A DNA stretch of 64,000 nt from Variovorax sp. EL159. Lineage in GTDB: Bacteria > Pseudomonadota > Gammaproteobacteria > Burkholderiales > Burkholderiaceae_C. Both the position numbers and the translations under genes were made by a program. The first letter of the stretch is position 1, and each line of letters opens with the position of its first letter. Positions 51,807 to 60,461 of the stretch are shown in pieces. The notes under the pieces were generated by a model, which made no database searches, was not told where the DNA came from, and saw only the letters and a program-made list of their open reading frames with translations. The stretch covers positions 1 to 64,000 of the forward strand of contig NZ_FMUJ01000009.1 in assembly GCF_900100965.1 (NCBI RefSeq). The letters are read 5' to 3'.

Positions 51807-52898
51807 TCAGCGGCCGGCCAGAAACTGCGTCATGCGCTGCAGTTCGTCATCGAGCGCCGCGCGAAACGCGGCGTCGCGCGGCTTCTTGTCTGCGTAGCCG
51901 AAGGCCGGTTGCAGGCGGCCCTCGGGCGCCGTCACGTTGGCCCAGCCGATCACGCGGTCGTGCCACAGCATCGGCAGCGCGTAGTAGCCGAACTGGCGTT
52001 TCGGCGCGGGCGTGTAGGCCTCGAACTTGTATGTCCAGTCCCACAGCAGCTCGAAACGGCGGCGGTCCCACACCACCGGATCGAAGGGCGCGAGCAGGCG
52101 CACGGCGTCGTCGGGCGCGTGCCGCCGCGAGGCAGGGTTTTCATCGGCGGGCCAGTACCAGGTCGTTCCGTCGATGCGACAACTGGCGAGTTCTTCGCGG
52201 GCCTGGCGCAAGGCGGCCTGCGTCTGCGCCGAAAGATGCGGGGCGCCGTAGCCCAGCAGGCGCACGAGGTAGGTCAGGCTCGCGGCCGGGAGCGGTGCGT
52301 ACTTGCGCACCACCAGCGCGATCAACGCGGCGGCGCGTTGTGCGCGGCCGGCGGGGCTGTCGTCGGCGGGCGCGTGCGTGACCGCTTCATAGACGCGCGT
52401 GCCGCTGTCGCGCCGCACCACGCGCAGCAGGCCCCGGTAATGCAGCCCGTCGAGCAGGCGCGTGGTCGCGTTGCTCGAACCGCCCCAGTAGTTCTTCACG
52501 CTGCCGTGGGCAAAGTGCTGTTCGACCTGGCGCGGATGCACCGGGCCATGTTCCTGCACATAGGCCAGCACTTCGGCCGCCTTGCGGCGCGTGTCGGCGT
52601 CCCATGCGCGCTTGGCTTCGCGCGGATGCATCAGCGCAAGGTGCTCGCGCGGCAGAAAGCCGTAGTTGACGAGGCAGTCTTCCTCGATGGCAAGCCGGGT
52701 GTAGCGGCTTTCGAGATCGCCCGCGCGGTAGTCCTTCACGCGGTGGCGCAGCGTCAGGTCCTGCGCGCGCGCCGGTGCACGGATCGGGTCGGCCTGCACG
52801 AAACCGAGTTGCCGGATCGCACCCGGCAGGGTCGTGGGCTTGAAGAGGGTGCGCGCCACCGCATAGCGGCGCAGGTCGTCGAGGGTCGGGTCAGCCAT
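51807..52898 (-). CDS. YcaQ/AlkZ-superfamily winged-helix DNA glycosylase
   Basis: This 363-residue protein of the HTH_42 superfamily removes alkylated or cross-linked bases from DNA. The catalytic-site region LGFVQADPIRAPARAQDL holds Q-A-D, matching the QxD pattern of the YcaQ-like branch rather than QxQ of AlkZ. It continues with HPREAKRAWDAD, winged-helix repeats, and a C-terminal LLAPFDPVVWDRRRFELLWDW...YYALPMLWHDRVIGWAN block diagnostic of the family. The ATG at 52898 fits; longer in-frame starts run through antisense coding. It is a single gene. Confidence 0.9.
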   Translation of the reverse strand: MADPTLDDLRRYAVARTLFKPTTLPGAIRQLGFVQADPIRAPARAQDLTLRHRVKDYRAGDLESRYTRLAIEEDCLVNYGFLPREHLALMHPREAKRAWDADTRRKAAEVLAYVQEHGPVHPRQVEQHFAHGSVKNYWGGSSNATTRLLDGLHYRGLLRVVRRDSGTRVYEAVTHAPADDSPAGRAQRAAALIALVVRKYAPLPAASLTYLVRLLGYGAPHLSAQTQAALRQAREELASCRIDGTTWYWPADENPASRRHAPDDAVRLLAPFDPVVWDRRRFELLWDWTYKFEAYTPAPKRQFGYYALPMLWHDRVIGWANVTAPEGRLQPAFGYADKKPRDAAFRAALDDELQRMTQFLAGR

Positions 52899-53037
52899 GG
52901 GGCGAATTGCAGCACAGGTGGCTGTTTTTCGCTTTTGCGTTGTGTGGGGCGCGGAGTGTTTCAGGGTGCGCTCACGCCGACGGGGGACATTCGCGGAGGG
53001 GAGTACCCGGTGTCCTGTGCACGCGCCCCGAATGAAT

Positions 53038-53916
53038 CTAGACGACCTGCTTGTGCCGCTCGATACACATATCGAGCGTTTCGCTTCCAGCCCGCTGCCA
53101 CCAATCAAGATTGGAAAAGATCTCCACCTCGCTGAACCCCGCGAAGCCCGCGTCTTCGACCCAGCTGCGGATCTTTTTCAGCTCGACCACGCCGTCCCCC
53201 ATCATCCCGCGATCGGAAAGCAGGTCGCGCGTTGGCGTGAGCCAATCGCAGACGTGATACGCCAGCAGCCGTTCGCGCCCGGCGCGGGCGATCTGCTGCT
53301 GCAGCTTCGGGTCCCACCAGACGTGATAGATGTCGAGCGCCACGCCCAGCATGCCGCTCTTGCCCGCGTCGAGTTCGTCGCAGATGTCGAGTGCGTGTTC
53401 CAGCGTGTTGATGCAGGCACGGTCGGCCGCCTGCATGGGGTGCAGCGGCTCGATGGCCAGCGGCATGCCGACCTCGCGGGCGTATTCGAGCGAGGCGGCG
53501 ATGCCGTCGCGCACTTCACCGCGCGCGCGGCCGATGTCCTTGTACGCGGCCTTGCCTTCGAGCGCGCCGGGCAGGGCGCCGACCACCAGCACGAGACAGG
53601 GCGCGTCGAGCGTCTTCGCTTCATCGATGGCGCGGCGGTTGTCGTCGAGCGCGGCCTTCAGGCCCGCCGCATCGGCGGCGGGGAAAAAGCCGCCACGGCA
53701 GTAGCCCGAGAGGCCCATGCCATGCGCCTTCAGTTGCTTCGCTACCTTGTCGAGCCCGACGGCGGCCACCTGATCGCGCCAGGGGCTGATCGCGCGGATG
53801 CCGCGTTCGGCGCACTGGTCGATGATGCGGTCCAGCGGCACCTCGGCGCCCCGTTGCTTGCGCACCGTGGCAGTGTTGATCGACAGCCAGTCGTGGTTCT
53901 GCGAGAAGTCGCGCAT
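53038..53916 (-). CDS. Sugar phosphate isomerase/epimerase (TIM-barrel, AP-endonuclease-2-like)
   Basis: This 292-residue TIM-barrel protein has metal-ligand positions in IEPLHPMQ, LDIYHVWWD, AYHVCDW and SEVEIFSN, as in xylose-isomerase-like enzymes. Such enzymes isomerise or epimerise free or phosphorylated sugars and cyclitols. It is the last gene of the leftward eight-gene run, 8 bp after the DUF993 gene. Together with the dehydrogenase and DUF993 protein it suggests breakdown of a carbohydrate-like compound. The substrate is not identifiable. Confidence 0.88.
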   Translation of the reverse strand: MRDFSQNHDWLSINTATVRKQRGAEVPLDRIIDQCAERGIRAISPWRDQVAAVGLDKVAKQLKAHGMGLSGYCRGGFFPAADAAGLKAALDDNRRAIDEAKTLDAPCLVLVVGALPGALEGKAAYKDIGRARGEVRDGIAASLEYAREVGMPLAIEPLHPMQAADRACINTLEHALDICDELDAGKSGMLGVALDIYHVWWDPKLQQQIARAGRERLLAYHVCDWLTPTRDLLSDRGMMGDGVVELKKIRSWVEDAGFAGFSEVEIFSNLDWWQRAGSETLDMCIERHKQVV

Positions 53917-53924
53917 GGGGTCGA

Positions 53925-55112
53925 TCAGCTTTCCACGCCGTACAGCGAGAGCAAGGTCTTCATGCGCTGCACCGCCAGTTCGGGTTGCTCCAGCAGGTTG
54001 GCCGCGTCGGCCAGTCGGAACAGCTCGGCAAAGTGCTGCAGCGAGCGCGTGCTCTGCTGGCCACCCACCATCGTGAAGTGCTTCTGGTGGCCGTTGAGCC
54101 AGGCCATGAACACCACGCCTGTCTTGTAGAAGCGTGTGGGCGCCGCGAAGATGTGGCGCGACAGCGGCACCGTGGGCCCGAGGATCGCGTGGAACTTCTC
54201 GGTGTTGCCCCGCGCCAGTGCGCCCAACGCGGCGCTGGCTGCCGGCGCGATGGCATCGAAGATGCCCAGCAGCGCATCGCTCTTGCCGTGCGTTGGTTCG
54301 CTGCCGAAGCCGTCGCCGGCAATCAGCTCGGCGTAGTTGAAGTCGTCGCCGGTGTACATGCGAACGCCGCTCGGCAGGCGCCGGCGCATCGCGATTTCCT
54401 TGTCCTTGTCGAGCAGCGAGATCTTGATGCCATCGACCTTGTCGGGGTGCGCGGCGATGATGCCGAGCGCGGTGTTCATGGCCGCATCGACATCCTTCGT
54501 GCCCCAGTAGCCTGCGAGCGCCGGGTCGAACATGTCGCCCAGCCAGTGCAGCACCACCGGCTGCTTCGCCTGGCTCAGGATGCGGTCGTACACGCGTTCG
54601 TAGTCGGCGGGGCTTTTTGCCACGCGGGCCAGCGCGCGGCTGGCCATCACGATCAGCTTGCCGCCGAGCGCCTCGATGGCAGCCATCTGTTCTTCATAGC
54701 CGCGAATCACGTCGTCGACACTCTTCACGTCGTCGATGTTCAGGTGGTCGGTGCCGCAGCCCGAGGCCACCAGCGCGCCGGGCACGTCCCTCGCGGCGTC
54801 GAGCGAGCGGCGGATCAGTTCGAGCGAGGTCGGCCAGTCCAGGCCCATGCCGCGCTGCGCGGTGTCCATGGCTTCGGCCACGCCCAGGCCGAGCGAGAAC
54901 AGATGGCGGCGGTAGGCGATGGTGGTGTCCCAGTCGACCGCGCACTGCAGCCATGGGTCGATGGCCGCGAGCGGATCGGCGACGACGTGCGCGGCCGAAT
55001 ATGCGATGCGGTTGAACTTCACGCCCGCATCGGGCTTGGCCGGCGTGGTGCCGCGCAGCGCGTAGGGCGCGAGCGATCCGCTCGCGGTGGGAAGAGTCAG
55101 CGAAAGAGCCAT
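53925..55112 (-). CDS. DUF993 (dihydrodipicolinate-synthase-like) protein
   Basis: This 395-residue protein of the DUF993 family has a DapA-like aldolase fold. The N-terminus carries RIAYSAAHVVADPLA. ALVASGCGTDHL and VVLHWLGDMFDPALAGYWG follow, and DGIKISLLDKD holds the candidate Schiff-base Lys. The family has no settled activity; it is often encoded beside Gfo/Idh/MocA dehydrogenases and TIM-barrel isomerases, as here (16 bp and 8 bp spacings). By fold it may split a keto-sugar or keto-acid in a retro-aldol step. The stop is close to the isomerase start. Confidence 0.88.
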   Translation of the reverse strand: MALSLTLPTASGSLAPYALRGTTPAKPDAGVKFNRIAYSAAHVVADPLAAIDPWLQCAVDWDTTIAYRRHLFSLGLGVAEAMDTAQRGMGLDWPTSLELIRRSLDAARDVPGALVASGCGTDHLNIDDVKSVDDVIRGYEEQMAAIEALGGKLIVMASRALARVAKSPADYERVYDRILSQAKQPVVLHWLGDMFDPALAGYWGTKDVDAAMNTALGIIAAHPDKVDGIKISLLDKDKEIAMRRRLPSGVRMYTGDDFNYAELIAGDGFGSEPTHGKSDALLGIFDAIAPAASAALGALARGNTEKFHAILGPTVPLSRHIFAAPTRFYKTGVVFMAWLNGHQKHFTMVGGQQSTRSLQHFAELFRLADAANLLEQPELAVQRMKTLLSLYGVES

Positions 55113-55128
55113 GGCTTGTTCTGCTTCT

Positions 55129-56292
55129 TCAGACCTTCAGCGCGGGCACACCGACCCAGCGGCGGTCTTTCCACGATTCGAGCGCGGCCTCGACCAGCTG
55201 CACGCCCTTGGCGCCTTCGGGCAGCGTCCACTTGTAGGGCTCGTTCTCGACCACGTGGCGAATGAAGTGCTCCCACTGGATCTTGAAGCCGTTGTCGTAG
55301 ACCTGCGAGTCCGGAATCTCCTGCCACTGGTCGAAGAAATTCATCGTCTGCTTTTCGTCGGGGTTCCACACCGGGCGCGGCGTGGCCACGCGCGACTGGG
55401 CGCGGCAGCTCGATAGGCCCGCCACCGCGGAGCCATCGGTGCCGTCGACGTGGAAGGTCACGAGGTCGTCGCGGCGCACGCGCGTGACCCAGCTCATGTT
55501 GATCTGCGCGATGACCGGCTCGCCGTTGTGGCCGGTCAGTTCGCAGGTGGCGTAGGCCGCGTCGTCGGCGGTGGCTTCGTAGGGCTTGCCGGCTTCGTCC
55601 CAGCGCTTGGGGATGTGGGTGGCGCCGATGCACGACACCGACTTCACTTCGCCGAACAGGTTGTCCAGCACGTAGCGCCAGTGGCACATCATGTCCAGGA
55701 TCATGCCGCCGCCGTCTTCCTTGCGGTAGTTCCAGCTCGGGCGCTGGATGGGTTGCAAGTCGCCTTCGAACACCCAGTAGCCGAACTCCAGGCGCACGCT
55801 GAGCATGCGGCCGAAGAAGCCGGCGCGGCGCAGCATGTCGAGCTTGCGCAGGCCGGGCAGAAAGAGCTTGTCTTGCACGGCGCCGTGCTTCAGGCCCGAG
55901 CCTTCGGCCAGGCGTGCGATCTCGACGGCCTCGTTCAGGTTGGTGGCGATCGGCTTCTCGCAGTACACATGCTTGCCGGCGCGGATGGCCTTGGCCAGCA
56001 ACGCGGGGCGCATCTGCGTGGTGCCGGCGTCGAAGAAGATGGTGTCGTCCTTGTTCTCCAGCGCCTTGTCGAGGTCGGTGCCCCAGCGTGCGATGTTGTG
56101 GGCCTTGGCGAGCGCTTCCATCTTCTCGGCGTTGCGGCCGATGAGGATCGGGTCGGGCATGACCTTGTCGCCGTTCGACAGCGTGACGCCGCCCTGTGCA
56201 CGAATGGCGCAGATGGAGCGGATCAGATGCTGGTTCATGCCCATGCGGCCGGTGACGCCGTGCATGATGATTCCGAGACGTTGGGTGGCCAT
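55129..56292 (-). CDS. Gfo/Idh/MocA family dehydrogenase
   Basis: This 387-residue NAD(P)-dependent sugar or cyclitol dehydrogenase has a Rossmann motif IIMHGVTGRMGMNQH near residue 8 (GxxGxxG), then AIRAGKHVYCEKPIATNLNEA near 105, the family's conserved EKP, and a C-terminal domain with GGGMILDMMCHWRYVLDNLFGE. It is longer than the common 340-residue members. It starts 47 bp after the enolase-superfamily gene. It probably oxidises a hydroxyl of the pathway compound to a ketone, making a substrate for the DUF993 enzyme. This order is inference. Confidence 0.9.
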   Translation of the reverse strand: MATQRLGIIMHGVTGRMGMNQHLIRSICAIRAQGGVTLSNGDKVMPDPILIGRNAEKMEALAKAHNIARWGTDLDKALENKDDTIFFDAGTTQMRPALLAKAIRAGKHVYCEKPIATNLNEAVEIARLAEGSGLKHGAVQDKLFLPGLRKLDMLRRAGFFGRMLSVRLEFGYWVFEGDLQPIQRPSWNYRKEDGGGMILDMMCHWRYVLDNLFGEVKSVSCIGATHIPKRWDEAGKPYEATADDAAYATCELTGHNGEPVIAQINMSWVTRVRRDDLVTFHVDGTDGSAVAGLSSCRAQSRVATPRPVWNPDEKQTMNFFDQWQEIPDSQVYDNGFKIQWEHFIRHVVENEPYKWTLPEGAKGVQLVEAALESWKDRRWVGVPALKV

Positions 56293-56339
56293 CGTTTTCT
56301 TCCTTGAGATGCGAGAGAGACTGAGAGAGAAGGGGTGCT

Positions 56340-57770
56340 TCAGTAGACGGAACGCATGGCGTCCCACGAGATGCCGGCGCCGGGTTGGCCGGTGGCAAAG
56401 CCGGGCGCGGTGGCGAGCGAGGACAGGTCGAGCTGTCCGTCGCGGATGGCGAGGCGCACGGCGCCGTCGCTTGCTTCGTAAAGGCCGGGGAGCCGCTTCA
56501 GCAGGGCTTGCTGCTCGACTTCGGGCGCGGCCGCAAGGCCGTTGACGTAGTGGTGGCCGTTGCGCTCCACATGCGAGAGCCCGAGCCACGCGACCAGCGC
56601 CAGGTCTTGCTGCACGCCAATGCCGGCCTGCATGGTCAGGTCTTCGCCCGAGAGAAAGTAGCGGGGCTTGTCGGCATTCGCATTCCAGTGCGCGCAGCGC
56701 GCTGCATTGAAGATCGACTTGTAGAAGCCCTTGCAGCTCTTGCTCGACACGCCGGTGTAGCCCAGCGCGCGGGCCTGCACGAAGGCGTCGAGCGTGGCGT
56801 CGGATTCGTCGATCAGCAGCGGAATGCGCTTGCCCAGCGCCGACACGTCGCGTTGCAGCGCTGCATCGCGGCGGATCGGCTGCTCGACGAAAACCGTCTT
56901 CTGCGCGAGCTTCCACAGCACGGGCGTCGACAGCATGCGGTCGAGAAAGACGGCAAAGACATCGGCATCGGCGTACTGCTCGTTGCCGTCGAGCGTGACC
57001 AGTTGCGCATGGCCGTCGATCACGCGGGCGATGCGCTCGAGCCGGTCGATGTCCTGCGCGGTGTTGCCGCACAGCTTGAGCTTGAAGTGTGTGAGCCCGT
57101 AGCGGCGCACGGCGGCCGCGAGCGTCGTGGGCAGGCCGTCGGCGGGCGCGTCGGGCAGCGCATCGCTGTCGTCGATGGCATCGGCCAGGCCCACGGTGTG
57201 GCGTGCCGCGATGCGCGTGCGAGGCGATTGCTTCGCCAGGAAGCCGGGCATGTCGAAGCCCGCGAGGTCATCGGCCAGGCCGCTGCCGGCGATGTCGATG
57301 CCGCTCAGGTTGCGGCTCATCGCCGTCGCAAAGCTCAGGCCGCTGTGCAGGCACAGCGCGTCGAGCAGGGCACGGTCGATCAGCGCAGGGCCGTAGCTTG
57401 CGACCAGCGGCTGCAGGCCCTTGGCCCTGGCGCGCGCTTGCAGCGCGGCGTAGTTCGAGGCGAAATGCGTCCACGCCGTCTGTGCGTCGGCCTCGCCGGT
57501 GTAGGCCTCGCGCGCATCGCGCAGCGCAAAGCGCAGCTGCTCGAAGTTCTGTTCGTTGGTCAGCGCCGGGTTCTTGTCGAACCACTTGGGCACCATCATC
57601 TCGGCGGCGCAGCCCTCGGCCGTGCGGCCGTCCGGCAGGCGAATGCGGGCCTTCACATAGACCTGCGGGCAGGCGGTGACGGTGGCCGCGCCGAAGCGGA
57701 ACGGCAGCCGCAGCGCCACGTTGCGTTCGGCGAAGCGGATCTCTTCGACGTGAAAGCGGATCGCGTCCAT
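56340..57770 (-). CDS. Enolase-superfamily (mandelate racemase-like) enzyme
   Basis: This 476-residue enolase-superfamily protein is longer than the typical 360-400. An N-terminal capping domain is followed by a barrel with HFKLKLCG (KxK), TLDGNEQYADADVF (first metal Asp), VFVEQPIRRD (Glu), LLIDESDATLD (Asp) and SSKSCKGFYKS. Mandelate racemase/muconate lactonising-type enzymes dehydrate or racemise acid sugars. It is encoded 48 bp before the Gfo/Idh/MocA gene and 9 bp after the ABC ATPase. The extra length lies before the barrel. The substrate is unknown. Confidence 0.87.
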   Translation of the reverse strand: MDAIRFHVEEIRFAERNVALRLPFRFGAATVTACPQVYVKARIRLPDGRTAEGCAAEMMVPKWFDKNPALTNEQNFEQLRFALRDAREAYTGEADAQTAWTHFASNYAALQARARAKGLQPLVASYGPALIDRALLDALCLHSGLSFATAMSRNLSGIDIAGSGLADDLAGFDMPGFLAKQSPRTRIAARHTVGLADAIDDSDALPDAPADGLPTTLAAAVRRYGLTHFKLKLCGNTAQDIDRLERIARVIDGHAQLVTLDGNEQYADADVFAVFLDRMLSTPVLWKLAQKTVFVEQPIRRDAALQRDVSALGKRIPLLIDESDATLDAFVQARALGYTGVSSKSCKGFYKSIFNAARCAHWNANADKPRYFLSGEDLTMQAGIGVQQDLALVAWLGLSHVERNGHHYVNGLAAAPEVEQQALLKRLPGLYEASDGAVRLAIRDGQLDLSSLATAPGFATGQPGAGISWDAMRSVY

Positions 57771-57779
57771 CGGTGCCGC

Positions 57780-58559
57780 TCAGTGGTCCAGGATGCCCTG
57801 GGAGAAGAAATGCGCGCGCACCAGCTTCGTGTACGCGCCGAACTCGGCCGAGGCCATCATGTCCAGCGTGCGGGCGCGCGGCAGGTCGATGTCGTACACG
57901 GCGGCAATCGAGCCGGGCCGCTCGCTCATCACGATCACGCGGTCCGACAGGAAGATGGCCTCGGGAATGCTGTGGGTGATGAGCATCACGGTCTTCTTCG
58001 AGGCCATCCAGATGCGCTGCAGCTCCAGGTTCATCTTCTCGCGCGTCATCGCGTCGAGCGCGCCGAAGGGCTCGTCCATCAGCAGCACCGAGGGGTCGTG
58101 CAGCAGCGCGCGGCAGATCGATGCGCGTTGCTGCATGCCGCCCGACAGCTGCCAGGGGTACTTGCCTTCGAAGCCCTTGAGGCCGGCCATTTCCATCAGC
58201 TCGCGGGCGCGCGCCCTGGCGGCGTCCATGGGCAGATGGCGCATCTCGGCCTGCAGCAGGATGTTGTCTTCGACGCAGCGCCAGGGCAGCAGCACCGCGC
58301 TCTGGAACACGATGCCCACGTCTTTCTGCGGCCCCTTGATCGGCTTGCCGGCCAGCGTGAGGCTGCCGCCGCTGATCGGCAGCAGGCCCGCCACCATCTT
58401 CAGCAGCGTGCTCTTGCCGCAGCCCGAGGGGCCGACGACGGAGACGAACTCGCCTTCCTTGATGGCGAAGTCGAGGGGCCTGAGCGACTCGACCGGGCCG
58501 TCCTTGCTTGGGTAGATCTTCGAGACGCCGCGCGCTTCGATCAGGTTGACTTGGGACAT
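57780..58559 (-). CDS. ABC transporter ATPase, SsuB/TauB/ThiZ family
   Basis: This 259-residue ATPase has Walker A GPSGCGKST near residue 46, Q-loop IVFQSAVLLPWRCVEDN, signature LSGGMQQRASICRALL near 139, Walker B VLLMDEPFGALD and H-loop LITHSIPEAIFLSD. The ATG at 58559 is chosen because upstream in-frame codons lack support. It energises import with the permease (59657-60430) and binding protein (58617-59618). Confidence 0.93.
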   Translation of the reverse strand: MSQVNLIEARGVSKIYPSKDGPVESLRPLDFAIKEGEFVSVVGPSGCGKSTLLKMVAGLLPISGGSLTLAGKPIKGPQKDVGIVFQSAVLLPWRCVEDNILLQAEMRHLPMDAARARARELMEMAGLKGFEGKYPWQLSGGMQQRASICRALLHDPSVLLMDEPFGALDAMTREKMNLELQRIWMASKKTVMLITHSIPEAIFLSDRVIVMSERPGSIAAVYDIDLPRARTLDMMASAEFGAYTKLVRAHFFSQGILDH

Positions 58560-58616
58560 GGAATGCGTGAGAGGTTGCAACGGCAAAAGGCGCGCGGGTT
58601 CAGGAGCGGCGGGCGG

Positions 58617-59618
58617 TCAGGGCAGGAAGTCGAGCGTCACGTAGTCTTCGGGCTTGCCGCGCGTGGACGCGTCCATGCCGCCGTACTGCACCAGCAGATC
58701 GAGCGAGTCGCTGACGTTCTTCATGGTCACGCGGAAGGGGCGCTGGTTGGCCGTTTCCTTCGTGTGATAGAGCGCCACGCTCTGCTTCATGCCGACGATG
58801 AGCGTGTCGCGCACGCCGGCCTTGGCGTTGGCCTTGAGCATCGCGTCGACGGCGGCCTCGGGGCTCTTTTCGGCCGCTTCGGCGGCCTTGGTCGAGGCGC
58901 GCATGAAGCGCTTCACGAGGTCGGGGTTCTCGGTCAGCAGGTTCTTGTTGGTGATGATCCCGGAGCTGATCTGGTTCACGCCCGAGTCGGCAAAGCGGAT
59001 CGGCGTCACGGGCTTGCCGGTGGCGTCCTGCAGCTTGATGGCCTGGTCCATCACGTAGCCCAGCAGCAGGTCGGCCTGGCCGTTGGTCACGGCATTGAGC
59101 TTGGTCTGGCCGTCGCCCGAGACGATCTTCACCTGGTCGGGCTTGATGTTGTTGACCTTGAGGAACAGCGGCCACATCTGCGACATCGAATCGCCGGGCG
59201 TCACGGCCACGGTCTTGCCGATGATGTCCTTCGGAGTCTTGATGTTCTTCTCGGTGAAGCCCATGACCGACATCGGGCTCACCTGGAACAGCACGCCGGT
59301 CGACTTCAGCGGCGCACCCTTGGCGGCGGCCTTGATCATGGTCGTCACGTCGATGTAGCCGAAGGTGGCCGACTTGGCCGCCACGGCCTGCGCGGTGACG
59401 GCAGAGCCACGGCCCTCCTGGATGTCGAGGTCGATGCCTTCGTCGGCATAGAAGCCCTTCTCCTTGCCCAGGAAGAAGGGCGCGTGCTCGCTGTACAGGT
59501 ACCAGTTGAGCATCAGCGTGACCTTGTCCTTCGGCTTGTCGCCCTGTGCGTGCGCGGGGGCGATGGCAAAGGTGGCAAGCGCCGCGGCGGCGAGCAGCGA
59601 GGGAAGCAGTTTCTTCAT
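58617..59618 (-). CDS. NMT1/THI5-like ABC transporter substrate-binding protein
   Basis: This 333-residue exported binding protein starts at ATG 59618 (MKKLLPS). Its signal peptide ends APAHAQGD. The mature protein opens KVTLMLNWYLYSEHAPFFLG, typical of the NMT1/THI5 family, with YADEGIDLDIQEGRGSAVTAQAV and SATFGYIDVTTMIKAA. Family members bind hydroxymethylpyrimidine precursors, aromatic or small organic acids, or amines. The gene order with enolase-superfamily and dehydrogenase genes suggests a carbon source rather than thiamine. Confidence 0.9.
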   Translation of the reverse strand: MKKLLPSLLAAAALATFAIAPAHAQGDKPKDKVTLMLNWYLYSEHAPFFLGKEKGFYADEGIDLDIQEGRGSAVTAQAVAAKSATFGYIDVTTMIKAAAKGAPLKSTGVLFQVSPMSVMGFTEKNIKTPKDIIGKTVAVTPGDSMSQMWPLFLKVNNIKPDQVKIVSGDGQTKLNAVTNGQADLLLGYVMDQAIKLQDATGKPVTPIRFADSGVNQISSGIITNKNLLTENPDLVKRFMRASTKAAEAAEKSPEAAVDAMLKANAKAGVRDTLIVGMKQSVALYHTKETANQRPFRVTMKNVSDSLDLLVQYGGMDASTRGKPEDYVTLDFLP

Positions 59619-59656
59619 GGTCTTGTCTCCAGGATTTGTTGGATTTGCGAGGGAAC

Positions 59657-60430
59657 TCAGTGCGCGTGGCGCTGCGAGGCGTGCCACGGAATCATCACGC
59701 GCTCGATCAGGTCGACCGCGACGAAAAGAATGACGCCGATGCTCGACAGCACGACCAGCGCAGCGAACATCAGGGGCAGGTCGAAGTTGCCGTTGGCCAC
59801 CTGCAGCACGTAGCCGATGCCCGAGTTGGAGCCGACGAACTCACCGACCACCGCGCCCACCACCGCGAGCGTGACCGACACCTTCAGGCCGCTGAAGATC
59901 TGCGGCAGCGCCTGCGGCAGGCTGATCTTGAAGAAGGTCTGCAGGCGGCTGGCACCCATCGAGCGCGACAGGTCGAGCATGTCGGGCTCGACCGACTTGA
60001 AGCCCATCACGGTCGACACCACCACCGGGAAGAAGCCCAGCAGGAAGGCGCTGATCACCTTCGGAAAGATGCCGAAGCCGAACCACACCACGAACAGCGG
60101 CGCGATCGCCACCTTGGGGATGCTCTGCGAGAACACCAGCAGCGGGTACACGTACGACTCGACGACGCGCGAGTAGGCGATGACCATCGCGATCGGAATG
60201 CCGATGAGGATGGTCAGGCCGAAGCCGCCGAGCGTGGCGAGCGTGGTCTTCCAGCTTTCGGCGAGCAGGTGCGGCCATTCGGCCACCAGCTGCTTCACGA
60301 CGTCCCAGGGCGTTGGGATCAGGTAGGCCGGAATCTTGAAGAGGCGGATCGTCAGGTCCCAGAGCACCAGCAGCAACAGGATCAGGATGAAAGGGCGCAG
60401 GGCCGGGGAGAGCAGGAGCTTGCGGAGCAT
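59657..60430 (-). CDS. ABC transporter permease (SsuC/ThiX family)
   Basis: This 257-residue permease has six hydrophobic helices and the EAA coupling loop LDLSRSMGASRLQTFFKISLPQALPQIFSGLKV near residue 160. It forms the channel of the importer with the adjacent ATPase and binding protein. It lies 38 bp upstream of the binding-protein gene. Confidence 0.92.
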   Translation of the reverse strand: MLRKLLLSPALRPFILILLLLVLWDLTIRLFKIPAYLIPTPWDVVKQLVAEWPHLLAESWKTTLATLGGFGLTILIGIPIAMVIAYSRVVESYVYPLLVFSQSIPKVAIAPLFVVWFGFGIFPKVISAFLLGFFPVVVSTVMGFKSVEPDMLDLSRSMGASRLQTFFKISLPQALPQIFSGLKVSVTLAVVGAVVGEFVGSNSGIGYVLQVANGNFDLPLMFAALVVLSSIGVILFVAVDLIERVMIPWHASQRHAH

Positions 60431-60461
60431 GGCGGGGGCCGGGACTTTCTTTGGGGCTGAT

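Noticed and set aside
55129..57072. Minus-strand frame of 647 codons joining the dehydrogenase to an upstream extension
   Set aside because: The extension runs out of frame through the enolase-superfamily gene; the Gfo/Idh/MocA protein starts at 56292.
56385..59813. Plus-strand open frame of 1142 codons
   Set aside because: It lies opposite the enolase-superfamily, ABC ATPase and binding-protein genes; long antisense frames are expected in GC-rich DNA.
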